The position numbers and the translations under genes are program-made. From Warburgia ugandensis (taxonomy: Eukaryota; Streptophyta; Magnoliopsida; Canellales; Canellaceae), in assembly GCA_035236585.1 (NCBI GenBank), contig CP141126.1, forward strand, positions 66,317,414 to 66,381,413: 64,000 nt of DNA, read 5' to 3'. Under the pieces are notes generated by a model. The model was not told the origin of the DNA, made no database searches, and saw only the letters and a program-made list of their open reading frames with translations. Positions 12,493-24,940 of the stretch are shown here, piece by piece (within the stretch, counting starts at the first letter, position 1; each line of letters starts with the position of its first letter).

Positions 12493-13048
12493 CCACTGTT
12501 GTCCCGAAATGCAACATGACGCTGTAGGGAGTGTTTCCCTCTACGCCTGCCGGAAACCCCTGTTGTCCGGAAATGCAACATGACGCCGTAGGGAAGAAGG
12601 TGAAGGAGAAATGGAAGGAAAAGGAGGCTGCCCAGCCCGGAGGGAAGACCTGGGCTGGTGCTAGAAATAGTAGGGAAGCCTAAGGAGGGGTTTTTTTATT
12701 TTTTCCAGAAACCCCAGACCCAAATCGCCAGGAAAAATGTGATTCGAAGAGGAGGAAAATAGGGCTTTTTATAGCCATTCCATGGTGGTGCTGCCAATGG
12801 CGGTGCCAAAATGCCCCTAATCTTTAGACGGCTATAACTTCTTCATACGAACTCCGTTTTCGGCGTTCTTTGAGGTGTTGGATTCCATTTTTCGAGTAGA
12901 ATCTAGTGGTACTATGTTTCCTTACAAATTCCTCCATTTAGTATTTTAAATAAAGTAAAACATTTAACATTGTTCATTTCCTATAGAATGTCCATGTCAT
13001 TTTTGTTAAATGGATGCATAAATAGCGTAAATTGCTCGGGGCGTTACA
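12493..13048 (-). repeat. Element B left LTR, second part, with a small tandem duplication
   Basis: This matches 18590-19227 in the B right LTR but differs in two ways. The block CTGTTGTCC...GTAGGGA occurs twice (12496-12530 and 12560-12594, period 64) and once in the right LTR. A segment equivalent to about 18855-18985, including the shared LTR core, is missing. It ends CGGGGCGTTACA, next to the polypurine-tract complement of the B interior. Confidence 0.75.
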
Positions 13049-16000
13049 TTATTACCCCCTTATAAGAATTTCGTCCTTGAAATTCCACAAATCCTTACCT
13101 TCAAGTCAACTGTCATCTTGATAGACATAGCCTTCCTGAGGACTCCCTTAGAACTCAAACTAAGAAAATTCCTTTGCTTCATTCCCATACTTCTATTGTC
13201 GACAAATCCATTATTCCGGTAGCCAATACTCTAATTGGGTTAATACTTGGAGTAATGTTGTCCTTAAAATGCTAATCACACTATCTTGTAACCAATCCTA
13301 GGCACGTTCTCAATTTATCCTCGTTATAATTCCTTCCACAAGGCCTTACACATATATATATCATCAATATATCTTATCCGTTTACTTTAAGTATATATGG
13401 GCCGCTTTCACTGCGTACTCTGATACATAGTCCCATGCATGTCAGTATATCATTACTGGTTTCTATCTGTATTTTGTATAGCTACCCATCCTCAGATACT
13501 CATATTCCTCTAATCATGTATAGGATAGTCTCCTTAGATGACCATACTCTCCTACTCGTATATAAATTACTTCATACTTCTTTGAGATCATATGATCTTA
13601 TTCCTCCTATTTCATTTTGAATAGCATAGGATAATCCCTTTTTCCTCTTGTCTTCCATCTAGTGATCTCTTCATCATCCACATCTCCTTTTAAATGGTTG
13701 GTTGTATGTCATTAGTAAGTGTCCAACAAAAAAAGGTTACATTCTTTCTATTGTGTCTAACTTTGCTTCTTATCTTCTTTGCTTCTTATCTTCTTTACTT
13801 TTATATTTTTCCCCAAGATACTTCAATAGTTGATATGGTATCATGTGTCCTCCAATTATATTAATGATAAAAGCCAAAGCCTTGATTAATTTTGAATTTC
13901 ACCTGTCTGTTGCTTTTCTACTATAACTTGGGTCCTCAACCCATATTATATTCAAAATAAAACCATGAAACAATTCAAGTAGCATCCTCCATCAATAATA
14001 CGATCTGAGATCTAAACTGTACATCAAGTTTCATAAATGTTGAAGCCATTAGATGCTTTTCTCCCTAAAGAGTTTATGCAAACTCATGTCAAATGTTTTA
14101 TGGTTAATTCATCATCATGGGTCAAATGTTCTCGTCTAGAGGCCTATCTCACTATTCACATCAATTTTTCATTAGGATTTCTAACAATGTTCCCATTTAT
14201 GCAAAAAGTCTCTTATTCATAACTGAGTACCCTGTCATGGTTGAATCCTTTGTCATTATCCTCTTTATCCTTTCTTTGCTTGATGGTTTCCTTTGTAACC
14301 TTTCAGTCCAAAAGTTCTATACTCAATCTAGTCAGGTTAGTCATTAGGAAATTCCTTCAATTGATTTTTTCATACTTGGTATATGCACATAACAATGAAC
14401 TATTTGTCTAAAGGCAACGTAACATCAAATCTTCACCTTATAATGTGTTGGCCATCTCACCTTTTCTCCTTCCATTCCCTATGTCAATATATTGTTCAAT
14501 CTTTTATTAATGCTTTATCGTCAACCATTCAGTCTTAATTGTCAGGGGGTATCATCATCATAAGTAGTGGTTTTCTCAATTCCTCAAATTTTATCTTTCA
14601 AGTGCCTCCTCATACTTAGCTTATAATAGCAGTTCTCGTTCAATAGCTACTACATCAAGTTATGCTGAAGCCGTTAAATCATCAATTTTGAAAAACACTC
14701 AGGTGCGTCTTTAAAGTGATCGGTACTTATCTGCCTTTCTTTTCAATCCAAGTCAGTAGTATTTTTCAGACCTAAAGTAATTTCTAAACCTTGTCATGGT
14801 AGCCATTAAGGTTTGGAAAAATCTATCTCATTGGTGGAGATTTCTCCTTATTTTTGCTTTTGTCTCAGTTGTTACTGTATTCATTGTACTCATAACTCCT
14901 CTATGATGTGGCCTAATCAACTGACCTCATACCCTCAAATGACTTAGTCTAACAAGTAACTTCTTTTAGGTAAAACGCATGTCTAAATACTTATAATATC
15001 CCTCTGAGTATATAACTTCGACTACTAACATATTTGATTAAGTAGGGTGGGATACCTTTATTTAGTCAACAGCACTCTAAAGGTAATGATTAAATAATGG
15101 TCTTAAGATATTTGCTCTTCCAAATCTATGATAGCAAGACCTCAATTCGATCCTTGATGGTACCCTACTTGCTGAAGAAAGACAAATGAACAAGTCACTG
15201 TCCCGGCTTAATTCCTTTTTCAATATACTTTATTTACTCATGTAGTGGCAAGGTAGGATATCACCAAATTTTCCTTTTTATGGACTATATCCATTGGTGT
15301 TCCTCATAAGCTAATGGATCTAATAAGATTCTAATTGCAATAATTGATATAGACATCAAACCATTTGTAGAATTTAATTTCTAACTCAACTATTATTATT
15401 CCTTCGAATTTGATTGGTTTATCTTACCAGATGATTCAAGATGAAAGATTTGTATGGATCTATTCTTTCCTCAATAAAGTCATGACCTTTTTCTATTCAC
15501 CCATTACTTATAGTTGCATCTCTATCTCTATCTCGTTCTCTTTTTTCTTCTTAATTGGTCAAAATCAATGTCTCCATTTGAGTGGTTGCATATACTCGAT
15601 CTTCTTGTCAGACAGGAGAAACTTAATACTTCCAGGAAATGTTGAAGTTTTCTAATATCATTGAAATCCTTAATTGCCTATAGCCTTAAGAAAATTCATA
15701 TAATGTCTTAATAATGTCATTGATCTTTTGGTCATGCTATACTTCTCTTATAAGTTCATGTTAGGATCAATCTATTATCACAGATCTATCATCCCTAATA
15801 TTATCATCAAAAAAATTTGGTAACTCTGTCGAATACAGTTCCCTATCATATTCGTGTTATATTCCTCTTAATCACATAATATGTCAATTGCACACATCTT
15901 CTGATCTCCTCCATTATACTCAGGTTGTCATTATTAGATAGCACTTCACTCTTCATAAGACTCCAATGAAGTTATCAAAAATTGAGCTAAGTCTTTCAAG

Positions 16001-16435
16001 ATCCATACCTTTGTGATCTAGTACGAGTCACAGTTATTTCCTAATATCATCTTGCATTCTCATCCCTCTTAGATTATCATCAAAATCTTCTCAAAGTCTG
16101 TCTTTTACATCCCCTATCATACTCATATCATATCCTTGTGATAATGTACTCATATTTTGATATTCTTTATGATGGTAAGATAGCCATCTAAGTTCTTCGA
16201 TGTTCTTATCTTTGGTGAGATTGATCTATTACAGGTCAGAATTATCTACTAACACATTTACTAACATCTTCCTTCATCATTCTCATCATAATCTTATTCT
16301 CATATGCTAGTTTCCTTGTGTGCATCATCTCTACTACGTCTATTTATACAACTTCTTCTTAATTACCCGATTGTCTATGACCCTTGGACATGCTGGACTG
16401 GCTGTGAAAGGATAAAACTGAGCTCTGGTACCAAC
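13049..16435 (-). mobile_element. Element B interior: conserved non-coding LARD-type domain
   Basis: This 3.39 kb interior has no plausible gene. It starts TTATTACCCCCTTATAAG (polypurine-tract complement followed by a TTTCGTCC block also seen in the chromovirus at 37285-37302) and ends beside the primer site. It is homologous to 3789-7159, sharing blocks near 13395, 14240-14300, 15410-15490, 15730-15800 and 16370-16410, with small indels. The TTTCGTCC block next to the tract suggests descent from the same gypsy lineage as the chromovirus. Confidence 0.6.
16421..16433 (-). promoter_or_regulatory. Primer-binding site of element B (tRNA-iMet type)
   Basis: The complement reads TGGTACCAGAGCT, two changes from the canonical TGGTATCAGAGCC, and lies 2 bp from the LTR start at 16436. 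Confidence 0.7.
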
Positions 16436-19227
16436 TGTGGCGACCCGGGCTTTCCCATGCATTTTTAAATGCAATATCTAATTCCTAAGGTGGGATGCAT
16501 CCCTATTTGAAAACCATTTTATAAAAACCATGCAATGCAGCGAAAAATCCTTTTGTTTAAACTCATTTTGAAAACCCCGGGTGTCATTTGCTTTCACAAC
16601 AATCAAAGTAGTTTTTGAAAAATATTGTAATCATAAATGTCTACCCAGGTCTATCCAAATACACTCACAAATTTCAACTGTAAATAAATACAAATACGTG
16701 TCCAAAGGGTAGAGTGTTTACTTACATGTATAATTGTCTCTTTTTTATTTACTTGCTCGTAGCACTAACATTTCCTGAGGCGTCTTCTACTCGTGAGTAG
16801 AGCTGTCCTGAAAAATGATATATTTGGGTGAGTATACACTATACTCAGTAGGAGTCTATCACTACTAGTTTTACAATGCATGCTATGTTTGAAACCATAT
16901 GTTCTTTAAAACAAGTGCATGTTTAATCACTCATGTTCAATATTGATATTAAAAGCCATTGCCGAATTAGAATACTGACGACTTAAGGAATCGCATAGTC
17001 CAAGTCGAAAGTAACATAGATATCATAAACATACATAATATGCATATGATGCTTAACTGAATTCAACTCATAGATATATGTTATGGTCGACCATCCTCAC
17101 GTCATGCCATATGCAATGCAAGTAAATCCTCAAAAACATAGGCACACTATGCCCACAACCTCCTCGCCATGTGGTCCCCGGGTACCTGGGGACACGCGGC
17201 CATAGCCTCCACGGGGCATATGACACTTCGACCCAATGCCGTGACACTAGTGGTAGTCCTCTGTACCACATGCAGTCGAAGTAAGGACATGCCTTTTTGG
17301 CGTGGTACCCTTTCCACCTAATAGTGGTAGAGGTTGGGAGGCCACCCCAAACCTCTCAGCATAGCGCCCACGAGCTTACTAGCCCAAATCATATATGAGC
17401 AAACAGGCAAAAACCTCTGTTTCAAAACCTGTCCTCTTTGGGTCCCTCACAACTGCCTGGCCCTCACAACTGCCTACCTAGCGTCTTTTGGGCACTCCAG
17501 CGTCTTTTGGCAACCCTCAAGGATATGCAATTTTTCAAGACTCAATAATCACAAATCATGCAATTTATGCAATCGTTTGTAAAACATGTCTATGCATAAT
17601 GTATTTGTCATATGCACACCAAATTCATTTATGAAATCAATTCATGCTAAACAAGTCATGTAACTTAAAACTTAAAGCATGTATTCTCAAAGCAATTATG
17701 GGTTCTTTTTAAAAGTTTATTAGCGATAGAGCACCTACCTCAAAGTTTCCTAGAGTCGCGTCCTTCATTACTCAACCCGACCCTGGTCTCATTTATAAAA
17801 TCCTAGATATGAATGGATAACAAGGAGTCCTTATCAATTTCGATCTATTTAGAAATTAGATTGCTAGATCTGCCTTTTAGGGTCAATAGGTCCTTGCCTA
17901 ATACAGTATCAGGCTAGATCCTATGATATGGATCTACTATTCAATGGTTAGACTCTATAATTTGTCCTCTGATCCTAATTTTATAGTCTCATTAGGTCCG
18001 TGTCGTTCATACAGACGTGATGGTTCTTTTGGATTGTCAATCAAAGTCCTACTGCCCTTGAAATTACAATTTTTAGTGTTACAATGTTATGGACAATCCA
18101 ACTTTTGTCCATGCGCGCCCTGCGCCTACGGTTCATGGGACGCACGCGTGCCCTGGTCGAACTAGGACCCACGCCCGCACGTCGTGCACACCCAAAGGCC
18201 ACGCCAGGGACCTCTTTGCTCATGCACACATGCCCTTACAATACGCTTTGACGTGCGTCCTAGATGGCGTCGCGTAGACGCTTCCTTGGCGCAGGCGCGG
18301 TACACCTCAGCCCCCGGGGGGGTCTTGCATCCCAGTCAAACCTGGGACTGTGCCCGCACACGGCGTGCACGCAAGAGGACCACCCCAGGGAGTGCACTAC
18401 CCCTAGCGTCCCTGGGTCGTCTTCCCCGATGGGTTATCAACCCCATCACGAGTCCGGCATCTTCAGGCCGGAAAAACGACCAGATCTGCCATGGATCTGG
18501 CCTGAAGGAAGTAAAATGGAGAGAGAGGGGGAGAAAGCTTACCTGGGCAGCCCCAACACGGTGCCCTTCTTTCGGTGGTGCATTTCCCTCTACGCCTGTC
18601 GGAAACCCCTGTTGTCTGGAAATGCAACATGACGCTGTAGGGAATAAGGTGAAAGAGAAATGGAAGGAAAAGGAGGCTGGCCAGCCCGAAGGGAAGACCT
18701 GGGCCGCTGCTGGAAATCACAGGGAAGCCTAGGGAGGGGTTTTCTGATTTTTGCCAGAAACCCCAGGCCCAAATCACCAGGAAAAATGTGATTCGAAGAG
18801 GAGGGAAATAGGGCTTTTTATAGCCATTCGATGGTGGTGCTGCCAATGGCGGTGCCGCCATTGGCGGTGGTGGAAACCTCTGGAAACTGAGGGTTTCTGA
18901 AGAAATCGAGAGGAAGAAGACAGGGGATGCCGTTATCAAAACGGCCTCCTACGTTTTCTGTCTTTTTCGTTTTTAATTTAAATTATAGAAATGCCCCTAA
19001 TCTTTAGACGGCCATAACTTCTTCATACGAACTCCGTTTTTGGCGTTCTTTGAGGCGTTGGATTCCATTTTTTGAGTAGAATCTAATGGTGCTAAGTTCC
19101 TTACAAATTATTTTTTTTAATATTTTAAATAAAGTAAAACATTTAACACTATTCATTTCATATAGAATGTCCAATTCATTTTTGTTAAATGGATGCAAAA
19201 ATAACGTAAATTGCTCAGGGCATTACA
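16436..19227 (-). repeat. Element B right LTR, complete
   Basis: This 2.79 kb LTR runs from TGTGGCGACCC to GCTCAGGGCATTACA. It is the only full-length B-type LTR here. The first 1.8 kb matches 1654-3437; the rest (18210-19227) is B-specific. A GC-richer stretch at about 18090-18480 supports overlapping long frames on both strands (18184-18732 plus, 18463-18939 minus). None has a recognisable domain and all end within the LTR, so I do not call genes. The shared core is at 18915-18960. Confidence 0.8.
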
Positions 19228-21119
19228 AAAGAAACCCTCATAAACTCCATGCAATTTTAAATGCATTTTCATGTAAAAGTTTTCAATTTAATAAATAACT
19301 CAACATGGTATTCCAAAGTGATAAGTTGCATGAAATACAAATATACTGACTATATAAAGAAAAAATCTCCAAAAATCTTGATTTTAACTATTTTCAAACA
19401 TAATAGAATAGTCATAAATAGTTTTTATGTTTCACAAAAGCATGTCGAAGTTAAAACTACCTACCTCCTTTGACATGTTCCATAGATTAGTCAGTATATA
19501 AGAGATCTATTTTTTAATTAAAGCCTAACAGTTTAGATTATCTTAAACCATCTAATTTTCCACTAATCATAGATTACATAGGAGAATATATGATCAATTC
19601 AATCCCAAATCCACCATCCATTCACCAATCAATGGTCCAACAGTTTAGGTTTGCATTTATAATTCAAATAACCCCATTGATGAATTATCTAGATCTAAAA
19701 GTTTAATCCAATAAGTCACAGTGATCTAACATAGTGTTTCAAGGTCTAATCCTATGTCCTTTAAGTGATTGGATCGGTTACTAAGGGTTAAGGCTCATTC
19801 GTTAGAACCTTGGAAACATTACTAGAGTTCTAATCACTAAATGAACAATGGGTATAGTAGAAAATCAACAGTCCTCATTTAATCCATCAGTTTCCTAATA
19901 ATCAGTACCCTGATCATAAACATTTCTGAGTATGTTTACTTAATAGAGGTCAGGATACATAATGGTGGCATTTGATTGCCAAGAAAACATTGCTAGGTCT
20001 TTATTCCTTTACTATTCGATCAAATGACAGAGATTATTTGATCAATTTCCATCTAGATTTTTTAATTTATATCCTATATTAGTTAATTTAGTGTTCTACA
20101 ACTCAGTTGTGATGTCTGATCATCAATCATACATTAAGAAGTGACCATTTGAATAGTGATAGATCAGATGGCTGAGATTGTCTTACATGTTTTCAGACTA
20201 GATTGACTATCTTGGTTAGATCTGAGTTATATTAGGTATGTATTTACATATTTCTAAGATTGGAATAAGGAATGGATAGCTGGATCATCTAAAAAGTCTA
20301 ATTTAACACAAAATCGTATAGATCTATCTAAAATTCTCAAATCAAGAATAGGGTTTTTTAGATCTTAACTCTTGGGAGTGTTTCCATGCTTTTTCCTTTC
20401 TAGATGAGCTAGATTGATCACCATTTTATAGTGATCTCCTTTGATCATGTCACCTCCCATTCGCTTTTCAGATCAATGATTAAGATCATCTTGGATTCCC
20501 CAATAACCATGGGGGTTTCGATTATCTCCTTATAATGAATGAATTGATCGACTTGGATCATTGATTCAAGCCGTCATCTTCTCTAGAGATGACTGCGACT
20601 CCGACATACATAACCCTAGTTTTTTCTACTCGCTGACATGATAGGCTTCTCCGGCGAGTTGGTCTTCTTCTTCCCCCTTTCTCCTTTCTCCCTCTTCTCC
20701 TCTCCTTCCTTCTTCCCCTCTTCTTTCTTCTTCTCCCTCCTCTTTGCTGGTTTTCTTTTTCCTTCTTCTCTATCGAATGGGCTTGGGAGGAACAGATCGT
20801 GCAGTTCGTTTCCTTTACTTAAGTGGGGAGAGGTTCCTATATCAATTTTCCCGCCTCCTTTAGCAATGTTTTTTTTTACTATAATGACCTTCTTATTCAT
20901 AAGATCATAACTTCTCCATCCTAATTCTGATTTTTGCATTCTTTGCATCGCTGGAGTTCTTTTTTCTAGTACAACTTAAATTTTGAGGTTTTAGGTTCAA
21001 TTAGGTATCTTTCTAAAGGTAAATTTTGTGTAACCTAAACATGAAAAGTTTTCAAATTGCATTTATCAAAATTAATTCATAATCATTTGAAATGAAATTT
21101 AAAAATTAGGGTTATTACA
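19228..21119 (-). mobile_element. C' LTR, right piece (LTR 5' end in sense)
   Basis: Read on the minus strand this starts TGTAATAACCCTAATTT, like the C LTR start TGTAACATCCCTAATTT at 24941. It carries the core near 20820-20855, a long polypurine tract (complement at about 20662-20776) and a block at 19240-19480 that aligns with 26000-26240 in C. It joins to 1385-1653 across element B. Minus- and plus-strand frames at 20616-20948 lie over the low-complexity tract and are not genes. Confidence 0.65.
20662..20776 (-). repeat. Polypurine tract inside the C' LTR
   Basis: About 110 bp almost entirely of C and T on the plus strand. Equivalent purine tracts occur at the same place in both C copies (25327-25434 and 27892-27993), so it is a family feature. 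Confidence 0.7.
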
Positions 21120-21855
21120 ACTAGGCTTCAATTCTTCTTTTACAACAGTCAGTGAAGGGTTTCATGTCATCAACATTGCTAGAGAAGGGGATGATAATTG
21201 CCAAAAAAAATGGGTTACAGTTGTAGTTAAACCTCCTTTTCATCTAGATCTCCATGGAAAATCTTACCCATTGCTGTCAATGAAGGAGACCAAAGAAGGG
21301 TCATGACCAATTTGCCATGTAAATGTCGTTTAATAGTAGTTTTGATCAATCTTGATGGAAACTCTTGTGGTTGGTCTTTGGTTGCTAGAGAAGACAATAG
21401 TAGTCTCCAATGGTTAGCCATGCTTGGGTGAGCGAGCTTATCGCTATCCTCTATAGCTAGGGAAATCTTGGTGTTATATAGTAAATGGCAATAAGAGGGA
21501 GGCGTGGAGAAAGAGTGAGAAGTAATCGATTGGTTTGTATGGCCGCCTATCTTCTTCTCTTATATACCCTCTTGAAAATATTAAATAATGGGAGGAGTGT
21601 CATTATCAATTTCAACTCTCTATTAGTGGTATTTGGATTTTCTTGTATGAACTTCAATTTTAGCTTTCTTGATGTGGTTGAAAAGCTCTTTTTGAGCATG
21701 TTGCAAATTTTGAGGCTTCTACTTGATTGTATGGTTTTCAAAAATTTAGTTCCTTGAGACGAACTATAGAATTCCAAATTCACATTTCATTTCAATAAAA
21801 AAAATATTCAAGAATTATACGAAATGGAATTTAGAAATTGAAGTTATTATAGTAT
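21120..21855 (-). mobile_element. Possible LTR fragment related to the C family
   Basis: No gene is recognised. The right end (GAAATGGAATTTAGAAATTG...TTATTATA, about 21822-21852) resembles the right end of C' at 21090-21119, which suggests a second, truncated LTR start read on the minus strand. The rest has no clear match in the window. Confidence 0.3.
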
Positions 21856-22629
21856 GACTAAGTATGTGATTCCATCATTTTCACACACAAAAACTCCTAC
21901 TTTTAAGTAGGGGCTTTGCATTGGTTTAGGTTTGATTTTAAGTTACATATAAATTATTTTATTTAAAATTTATTTATTTTACATTTAGTTGTCTTTTAGA
22001 TCTTACCATATATGTCTATTCTATTTGATCTCAAATAGGATTCTCTTTCCTTACTTTTAGACAATTGCAAAAGCTACATATCTAAAACACATCTCTCCAC
22101 TATTCCCTTGGAATTTTGAGGGCTTTCCTTATTTCCCCCTACTTTTAAGGACCTCAAATATGTATAGAAAAACTTAATTAACATATGGTTTAACAACCAT
22201 AAATAAGCAAAGTAACTTCCTTTTTTCTCTCTAGAAATTATCTATCTAAATGGCATATTCTAATTCCACCTTTGGCCTCCTCTTTATTGTTCCCCTTTTT
22301 CCATTCTATTCTTTACCTATTTTTCCTTATTCCACAAAAATATATTATACTCTCATTGGTTGCATTTGTCCATTAAGGATGTGTTACACCTAAATGAGGT
22401 GAAATTTTTTTTTTTCTTTCACTTTTTAAACTAAGATGTGAGAGCAAAGAGAGATTACCATTATGTGTTTCTATGTTTTTATGTTAGTTTTTTTTATAAT
22501 GATAAACTACATGTGGTGTTGGATAGAGAGAGAAAAACATGCGTCATAATATAGCCAAGGTGCTTCACGATATTAATTATTGATATAGTAAAGTGCTCTC
22601 TCTCTAATAATTACATGATACACCTTGAT
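21856..22629. other. AT-rich sequence without a recognised feature
   Basis: No frame, repeat end or domain word was found. A few short homopolymer runs and a CTCTCTCTCT stretch (22595-22605) are present. Confidence 0.5.
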
Positions 22630-23110
22630 GTACCATGATTATATCATAGGCATTCATAAATTTGAAAATCAGGCTCACTTTTTCAATTTTATCAATGATC
22701 CAAGATGTTGATTTGATTTTGCCTCATCTTAGGTCTATTGGATGTCTTTAAGTCCTTATTTGGAGCTTTTGAAGCCAAAAGATAGATGGTATTTTATTTT
22801 TTTGGTGCTTCGCTGTGGTACACTATTTATTTTGTGGCTTCAAAAACTCCAGCAATGAAGAACCTAAAGACATCCAACAAACTTTAAGATTAGGTACCAA
22901 GGTCATCTTAGATAAGGTAAATCAGATGCACATATGAAAAAAGCTAAAATGTGAGCCCCATTGTCAAATTCATGAATGCCTATGATATACAATTGGTTGT
23001 GGTACCCAAGTCATTTGAGATGAGGCAAATTAGATGAACATTTGAAAAAAGTTGAAAAAGTGAGCTTGATTTTATATTCATGGATGCCTATGATACAATT
23101 GTGATAGAAC
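22630..23110. mobile_element. Foldback (MITE-like) element with long imperfect inverted repeats
   Basis: The left arm (about 22630-22790) contains ATCATAGGCATTCATAAATT, GCTCAC, TTGCCTCATCTTAGG, TTGGATGTCTTTA and GCTTTTGAAGCC in that order. The right half holds their complements in reverse order (22830-23110), with the outer part present twice: ATGAATGCCTATGATA at about 22973 and ATGGATGCCTATGATA at about 23079. No transposase is encoded. The shape fits a non-autonomous DNA transposon, perhaps Mutator-like. I could not fix the exact ends or a target duplication. Confidence 0.55.
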
Positions 23111-23257
23111 TATGTTTGTCATATCATTACTCCTTTCTCTCCTTTTTTTTTTACATGAGCAATTTCTTGCTCAAGCCAATCTTAGCAATAAAGGTACTAA
23201 GTTAAAATCACACTTCATGAATAATTTGTCAAAGTCTCAATTATTGTCTACAATTAT

Positions 23258-23282
23258 AACTCATCATCATCATCATCAAGAC
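23258..23282 (-). repeat. Short ATG/ATC repeat, probable 3' tail of the RTE-type LINE
   Basis: On the minus strand this reads TGATGATGATGATGA, just downstream of the last LINE coding words. RTE-clade LINEs characteristically end in short TTGATG-type repeats rather than poly(A), so I take it as the 3' end. Confidence 0.55.
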
Positions 23283-24940
23283 CTTTTGTTAATTAAGGGT
23301 AGCCCACATGAATCTTATTCCTTCATTCCCCTCTATTAAGTACCATGGCTTCATTTAATCCCAAATTTTTAAAAAACTTTCTCACCACTTCTATCCAAGT
23401 TCCTTTGGGCCTTCCCTTTGCCTTTTTAGAACCTTCTACTTGCATTCCCTCACTCCTTCTAACGAGTGCTATTTTTTATCTCCTTTGGACATGTCCAAAA
23501 TATCTAAGTCTAATATCCCATGTCTTGTTAACTATTTGTGCTACCCATAAGTTTTCTCTAATATTTTGATTTCTAATTCTATCCTTTCTTCTCTTCCTAC
23601 TCATCCATCTCAACATCCTCATTTCCATGACCCTTATCCAATGAACATGATGTTCCTTAACTGCCCAACACTCTGATCCATAGAGCATGGCTAGTCATAT
23701 GGCCATCCTATAAAATTTTCCTTTTAGTTTGAGTGGCACTCGCTGATCACACAAAACTCCAGATGCACATCTCCATTTGTTCCAACCCACTTGGATTCTC
23801 TGGGTAACCTCCCTCTCAATATCTTCACTCTCATAAATCATTGATCCTAAGTACTGAAAGTGGTCTTTTACTAGGACTTCTTGGTTATGAATCTTAACTA
23901 GTGTTCCACTCCTACTCCTCTGTTTGCTAAAATTGCATTTGATATATTCTGTCTTAGTTCGGCTAATTTTAAATCCTTTAGATTCTAATGCTTCTCCCCA
24001 TAACTCTAGCTTTATGTTTACGCCTTCCCTTGTCTCATCAAGTAAGACTATATCATCTGTAAATAGCATGCACCATGGAATCTCTGTGTAGATGTCTTGC
24101 TAACTCATCATAACCAACATAAAAAGGTATGGACTCAATACTGATCCTTGGAGCAATCCTACAGTGATAGGAAAATCACCAGTCTCACCACAAGTGTTCT
24201 TAACATTTTTTACCGCTCTCTCATACATATATTTAATTATGTCTATATACCCCCGTTAAACCCCTTTCTCTCTCAACACCCTCCATATCTGAGGACTCTA
24301 TCATAAGCTTTCTTTAAGTCCATAAAGACCATGTGAAGGTCTTTCCTCCTATCCCTATATTTCTCTATCAATTGTCTTAGTAAGAAAATACTTTCCATAG
24401 TAGACCTCTCAGGCATGAAACTAAACTGGTTCTCCAATACACTTGTCTCATGTCATAGCCTCATCTCAATCACTCTTTCAAAATGTTTCATAATGTGGTT
24501 CATAAGTTTGATCCCTCAATAGTTGGTGTAGCTCTATATGTCTCATTTATTCTTATAAATTGGTATAATAGAGCTTTTCTTCTATTCATTCGGCATTTCT
24601 ATGATTTTATAATCTTGTTAAACAACGTAGTCAACCAAACTACTCCATTATCTCCCATATGCTACCAAACCTCTATTAGTATACTATTGGGCCCCATGGC
24701 CTTTTCTAATTTCATCTTGTTCAAGGCTTCTTTCACTTCAAGTATAGAAATCCTACATTCATATCTATAATGTCCAATGTTATTTAAGTTTACAGTATTT
24801 TCAATCCCTATATTCTCAAAGCCATTGTCATTTAATTATTTTTGCAAGTAAGTTTCCCACCTTTATTTGATCTCGGCATCTTTGACTAGTACCCTTTGAT
24901 CATCACTTCTAATGTACCAAACATGATCTAATTCCTTTCC
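23283..24940 (-). pseudogene. RTE-type LINE reverse transcriptase, C-terminal half (broken)
   Basis: On the minus strand, from 24940 leftward, there are RT words in several frames. A linker with VLVKDAEIK (about 24870-24900) comes first. The catalytic box is MLFTDDIVLLDET (start at 24069; FTDD replaces the usual FADD). The thumb region EALESKGFKISRTKTEY and FQYLGSMI follows, then the C-terminal words MLYGSECWAV (23688), MRMLRWMSRK and LRYFGHVQRR. Order and wording are those of plant RTE-clade elements, which reverse-transcribe their own RNA at a nicked target. Stops and frameshifts separate the blocks, so it is dead. Its N-terminal part continues at 30279, across element C. Confidence 0.85.

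Larger units (their letters stand above)
1654..19227 (-). mobile_element. Element B: LARD-like Ty3/gypsy-type element with nested insertions
   Basis: B has two LTRs (1654-3437 plus 12493-13048 on the left, 16436-19227 on the right) around a 3.4 kb interior at 13049-16435. Element A sits inside the left LTR. Sense is minus: the tRNA-Met-like primer site is next to the right LTR and the polypurine tract is next to the left one. Flanks are AAAGC (1649-1653) and AAAGA (19228-19232), a one-mismatch candidate target duplication. The first 1.8 kb of the left LTR is almost identical to 16436-18209 in the right LTR, which indicates recent insertion. No gag-pol was found, so movement would have needed proteins from another element. 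Confidence 0.75.

Noticed and set aside
18184..18732. 182-codon open frame on plus, with long frames on the other strand (18463-18939)
   Set aside because: It lies wholly in the GC-richer part of the B right LTR, has no known domain, and overlaps equally long frames in other phases. The equivalent segment is partly deleted in the B left LTR.
20616..20948. Lysine/glutamate-rich 110-codon frame on minus and a hydrophobic one on plus
   Set aside because: This is low-complexity purine/pyrimidine tract translated; the same tract in the C copies gives different frames.
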